Source: an uncultured Bacteroidales bacterium (GTDB lineage Bacteria > Bacteroidota > Bacteroidia > Bacteroidales > Muribaculaceae). From it: 8,014 nt of DNA. The stretch lies in assembly GCA_947175585.1 (NCBI GenBank), contig CAMWNL010000055.1:1-8014 (forward strand), given 5' to 3'. Of this stretch, positions 6,249-8,014 are shown one piece after another. Position 1 is the first letter of the stretch. The number at the start of each line of letters is the position of its first letter. The notes under the pieces are model-generated. The model was given only the letters and a program-made list of their open reading frames with translations, was not told where the DNA came from and ran no database searches. A program made the position numbers and the translations under genes.

Positions 6249-7769
6249 TTAATCAATTGCTTTCATTCGCGGCTCATCTGAAGGATTAAGAGTCTTGCCA
6301 TTCAGAGAACCGTGACGGAATTCTTCGAGCATGTCGTCATACAACACCTTCTCGCCCTTAGCTATAATTTTACCGCGCTTAAGCGAATTCATATAGTCGC
6401 CACCTTTTGCAAGATAATCGATAGTCGCCAGACGATACACTTTATCGGGATCAAGCGGCTTGCCGTCAATAAGCACGTCAAGACACTCTCCGTCAGCCTT
6501 ACTATATCTGATATCTACATTTTCACTGACGCCGTTTCCGCCGTCAGCAGCCATGACATTAAATGCCTCAAGGATATCCGACCCTTTTATTTCAAGCACA
6601 TTTACATAATTATAGAAAGGCATCAGCGTTATCACCATGCCTTCGGTTATATTACCCTGAGGCAAATCGCGGCGGAGACCACCTTTGTTTACTATTGCCA
6701 GATCGACATCTCCGGCAAGTTTGCGGCCTCGCTCAAAGACAAAATCAGCGGCGAAATTCAGCAGACGGTTGCTACCCTTCGGTAGATCGACCGCACTTTT
6801 ACCCACCACAACCTTCATCAGCGAATCGACGCCCTTGCGGTATGGAGCGATCATAGCCGCGAGTTTCTTATCGCCGCGCGAATCAAGGCGGCTGTCTATG
6901 CGTATATTGTCATAACTTGTCGAGAGATCGTCAAGGTCGATTTCAATCTTTCCGATATACTTGCCCGATTTACCCGTCTGGCCGATAGTGACGTCTCTAC
7001 CCTCTGCATTTTTCACACGCGGCTGAAGTCTGTCGTCAGCTCCGGCTTCCGGACTGATCAGGTCATGAGAGTGACCGCCTATTATCACATCTATATCTGA
7101 CGACGCGCCGGCCAGAATCTTATCGCCGGGAGGCATTGTCGGATCATAGCCAATGTGGGTTATCGCCACTACCGCGTCAACTTTTTCAATATGTTTCAGC
7201 CACCAGGCCGCAGCATTAGCCGCCTTAATCGCATCAAGATATACCACTCCGTCATAATTACCCTCCGAAATCATTCCCTCGGGTCGCAGATTAATACCTA
7301 TAAAGCCTACCTGCTTGTCGCCGACCTCACGGATTGTAAAAGGTCTGAATCGTCGGCCGAGCACAGATTGCGACAAATCATAGTTGGTCGACAGCATCTC
7401 GGCGCGTGTATCAGCCAACAGATCCGCAAGCTCATCTATGCCGTTGTCAAACTCATGATTACCGAGTATGCGGATATCGTAACCGAGCTCGTTCATCATC
7501 TTCTGCTCCACCTCGCCACGGTAGAGATTGAAATACAAAGTTCCCTGCACGAAATCTCCGGCATCGACCAGCAACACATTATCCTCTGCCGCCCTGACAC
7601 TGTCGATCACAACCTTACGGCGCACCACGCCGCCAAGGTCATCAACGTCCGGGTCAATCATCGAGTGAGTGTCATTTGTGTGGAGTATCACAAGTTTTTC
7701 CGCTGATGCGGCCGGTGAAGCCAGAAGCCCCAGCATCGCTATCGGCAGTATAATTCCGGGAAATTTCAT
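6249..7769 (-). CDS. Periplasmic bifunctional metallophosphatase/5'-nucleotidase (UshA-like family)
   Basis: This 506-residue protein hydrolyses phosphate from nucleotides or nucleotide sugars by family membership, releasing nucleosides for salvage. Residues 1-23 are a Sec signal peptide (likely cut after ASA) without a lipobox, so it should be periplasmic. The two-metal phosphoesterase domain shows D33-x-H35 in HTNDTHS, GDFVQGT at 71-77, GNHEFD at 103-108, H205 in THIGYD, and GGHSH at 231-235. The C-terminal substrate-binding domain shows NKGGLRRDL at 361-369, PFYN at 384-387 and KGGDYM at 456-461. Metal ligands and nucleotide-binding landmarks are all present and the length is normal for the fused two-domain form. 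It is the first gene of the leftward operon: the GH3 gene follows after 26 bases. The start is preceded by an AT-rich leader (AAAACAAAAAGTATTTAAG before ATG) with no Shine-Dalgarno, as usual in Bacteroidetes. The stop is TAA. Exact substrate preference (nucleotide, NAD, UDP-sugar) cannot be read from the sequence. Confidence 0.93.
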   Translation of the reverse strand: MKFPGIILPIAMLGLLASPAASAEKLVILHTNDTHSMIDPDVDDLGGVVRRKVVIDSVRAAEDNVLLVDAGDFVQGTLYFNLYRGEVEQKMMNELGYDIRILGNHEFDNGIDELADLLADTRAEMLSTNYDLSQSVLGRRFRPFTIREVGDKQVGFIGINLRPEGMISEGNYDGVVYLDAIKAANAAAWWLKHIEKVDAVVAITHIGYDPTMPPGDKILAGASSDIDVIIGGHSHDLISPEAGADDRLQPRVKNAEGRDVTIGQTGKSGKYIGKIEIDLDDLSTSYDNIRIDSRLDSRGDKKLAAMIAPYRKGVDSLMKVVVGKSAVDLPKGSNRLLNFAADFVFERGRKLAGDVDLAIVNKGGLRRDLPQGNITEGMVITLMPFYNYVNVLEIKGSDILEAFNVMAADGGNGVSENVDIRYSKADGECLDVLIDGKPLDPDKVYRLATIDYLAKGGDYMNSLKRGKIIAKGEKVLYDDMLEEFRHGSLNGKTLNPSDEPRMKAID

Positions 7770-7812
7770 CTTAAATACTTTTTGTTTTAATGGAGATTGT
7801 TAAACTCATTGC

Positions 7813-7861
7813 GAAATTAACACTTTTCACCGACATAAAGCCGCTGACGAAAGTTAATTTC
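7813..7861. repeat. Inverted repeat in the divergent intergenic region
   Basis: GAAATTAAC at 7813-7821 is a perfect inverted copy of GTTAATTTC at 7853-7861, with 31 bases between. It lies in the likely leader of the nucleotidase mRNA and overlaps a weak -7-like box. It could be a split operator or a long-loop hairpin. In such AT-rich DNA a chance match of this length is quite possible. Confidence 0.3.
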
Positions 7862-7869
7862 TGTGAGTA

Positions 7870-7898
7870 GAAAATTATTTTTTATCAATTTCTACAAA
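7870..7898 (-). promoter_or_regulatory. Candidate promoter of the nucleotidase-led operon
   Basis: On the minus strand TTTG (7898-7895) is followed after 17 bases by TAATTTTC (7877-7870), one mismatch from the Bacteroidetes -7 box TAnnTTTG. The spacing is a little short. A second near-match, TAACTTTC at 7856-7849, has no good upstream TTTG. Either would leave a leader of roughly 70-100 bases before the ATG at 7769. Confidence 0.3.
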
Positions 7899-7904
7899 AA
7901 ATAT

Positions 7905-7935
7905 TTTGTCGGTTCACAAAAAAGACTTAACTTTG
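7905..7935 (+). promoter_or_regulatory. Bacteroidetes-type promoter of the tRNA-Arg gene
   Basis: TAACTTTG at 7928-7935 matches the Bacteroidetes -7 consensus TAnnTTTG exactly, and TTTG at 7905-7908 fits the -33 element with 19 bases between. The expected transcription start, a few bases after 7935, would give a short leader of about 20 bases before the mature tRNA 5' end at 7961. Confidence 0.8.
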
Positions 7936-7960
7936 CACTCGCAATCGCAAGAGAGCGAAT

Positions 7961-8014
7961 GGCTCCTTAGCTCAACTGAATAGAGCATCTGACTACGGAT
8001 CAGAAGGTTACAGG
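7961..8014 (+). tRNA. tRNA-Arg (anticodon ACG), 3' end cut by the window edge
   Basis: The 54 visible bases fold as the first part of a tRNA: acceptor 5' strand GGCTCCT, TA, D stem GCTC/GAGC with loop AACTGAATA, A26, anticodon stem TCTGA/TCAGA with loop CTACGGA (anticodon ACG, reading CGU and, if A34 becomes inosine, CGC/CGA), variable AGGTT, and the T-stem 5' strand ACAGG at the last base. The T loop and acceptor 3' strand lie outside. The D loop has GA where most tRNAs have the G18-G19 pair. Confidence 0.93.

Noticed and set aside
6312..6785. 157-codon open frame on the plus strand
   Set aside because: Antisense to the nucleotidase C-terminal domain; its sequence shows no family motif or start signals.
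7155..7706. 183-codon open frame on the plus strand
   Set aside because: It lies wholly antisense to the well-supported 5'-nucleotidase, has no recognisable domain or promoter, and is explained by the codon bias of the opposite strand.
7961..8014. The tRNA at the right edge as an amber suppressor (it contains CTA in the anticodon loop)
   Set aside because: With a 7-base loop CTACGGA the anticodon falls on ACG; CTA occupies positions 32-34 and is not the anticodon.
1..8014. CRISPR arrays, insertion sequences, phage or defence genes
   Set aside because: No spaced direct repeats, transposase motifs, terminal inverted repeats or recognisable defence domains were seen on either strand.

Overview
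The window looks like chromosomal DNA from a gut-type member of the Bacteroidales; a Muribaculaceae-like genome is a guess. Four things point there. A TAnnTTTG -7 box with an upstream TTTG sits in front of a tRNA gene. Gene starts lie in AT-rich leaders without Shine-Dalgarno sequences. A glycoside hydrolase family 3 (GH3) module is joined to a serine beta-lactamase-like module. A sialate O-acetylesterase is joined to a cyclically permuted (YjhT/NanM-type) mutarotase.

Layout. Positions 1-2306 (+) hold the 3' part of a large sialic-acid-processing gene, followed by a strong intrinsic terminator at 2330-2363. Positions 2303-7769 (-) hold an apparent operon read leftward: a periplasmic 5'-nucleotidase (7769-6249), a 26-base gap, a GH3 N-acetylglucosaminidase-like reading frame (6222-5182), its continuation as a GH3 C-terminal plus beta-lactamase-like reading frame (5181-3253), and a PAP2 phosphatase (3256-2303) that overlaps the previous stop by four bases (ATGA). 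The plus-strand gene and the PAP2 gene converge and share one TTAA that gives both stop codons. Positions 7770-7960 are an AT-rich divergent promoter region. A tRNA-Arg (anticodon ACG) on the + strand starts at 7961 and is cut by the window edge.

The most notable feature is that the two middle minus-strand reading frames are in the same frame. They are separated by a single TAG codon at 5184-5182, followed by 26 codons that encode the conserved last helix of the GH3 barrel. Without the TAG this would be one secreted protein of 989 residues. The four unambiguous stops in the window are TAA, TAA, TAA and TGA, so this is the only TAG in a gene frame. A nonsense mutation or base error is the simplest explanation; readthrough or amber recoding is possible but unproven.

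How the genes may work together. All proteins of the minus-strand operon appear built for the cell envelope. Together they could trim and salvage muropeptide or amino-sugar, nucleotide and polyprenyl or lipid phosphates outside the cytoplasm. The plus-strand gene would remove O-acetyl groups from sialic acid and speed its change of anomer, two neighbouring steps in host glycan use. These pathway statements are inference from family membership. I see no CRISPR array, insertion sequence, phage gene or obvious new defence system.
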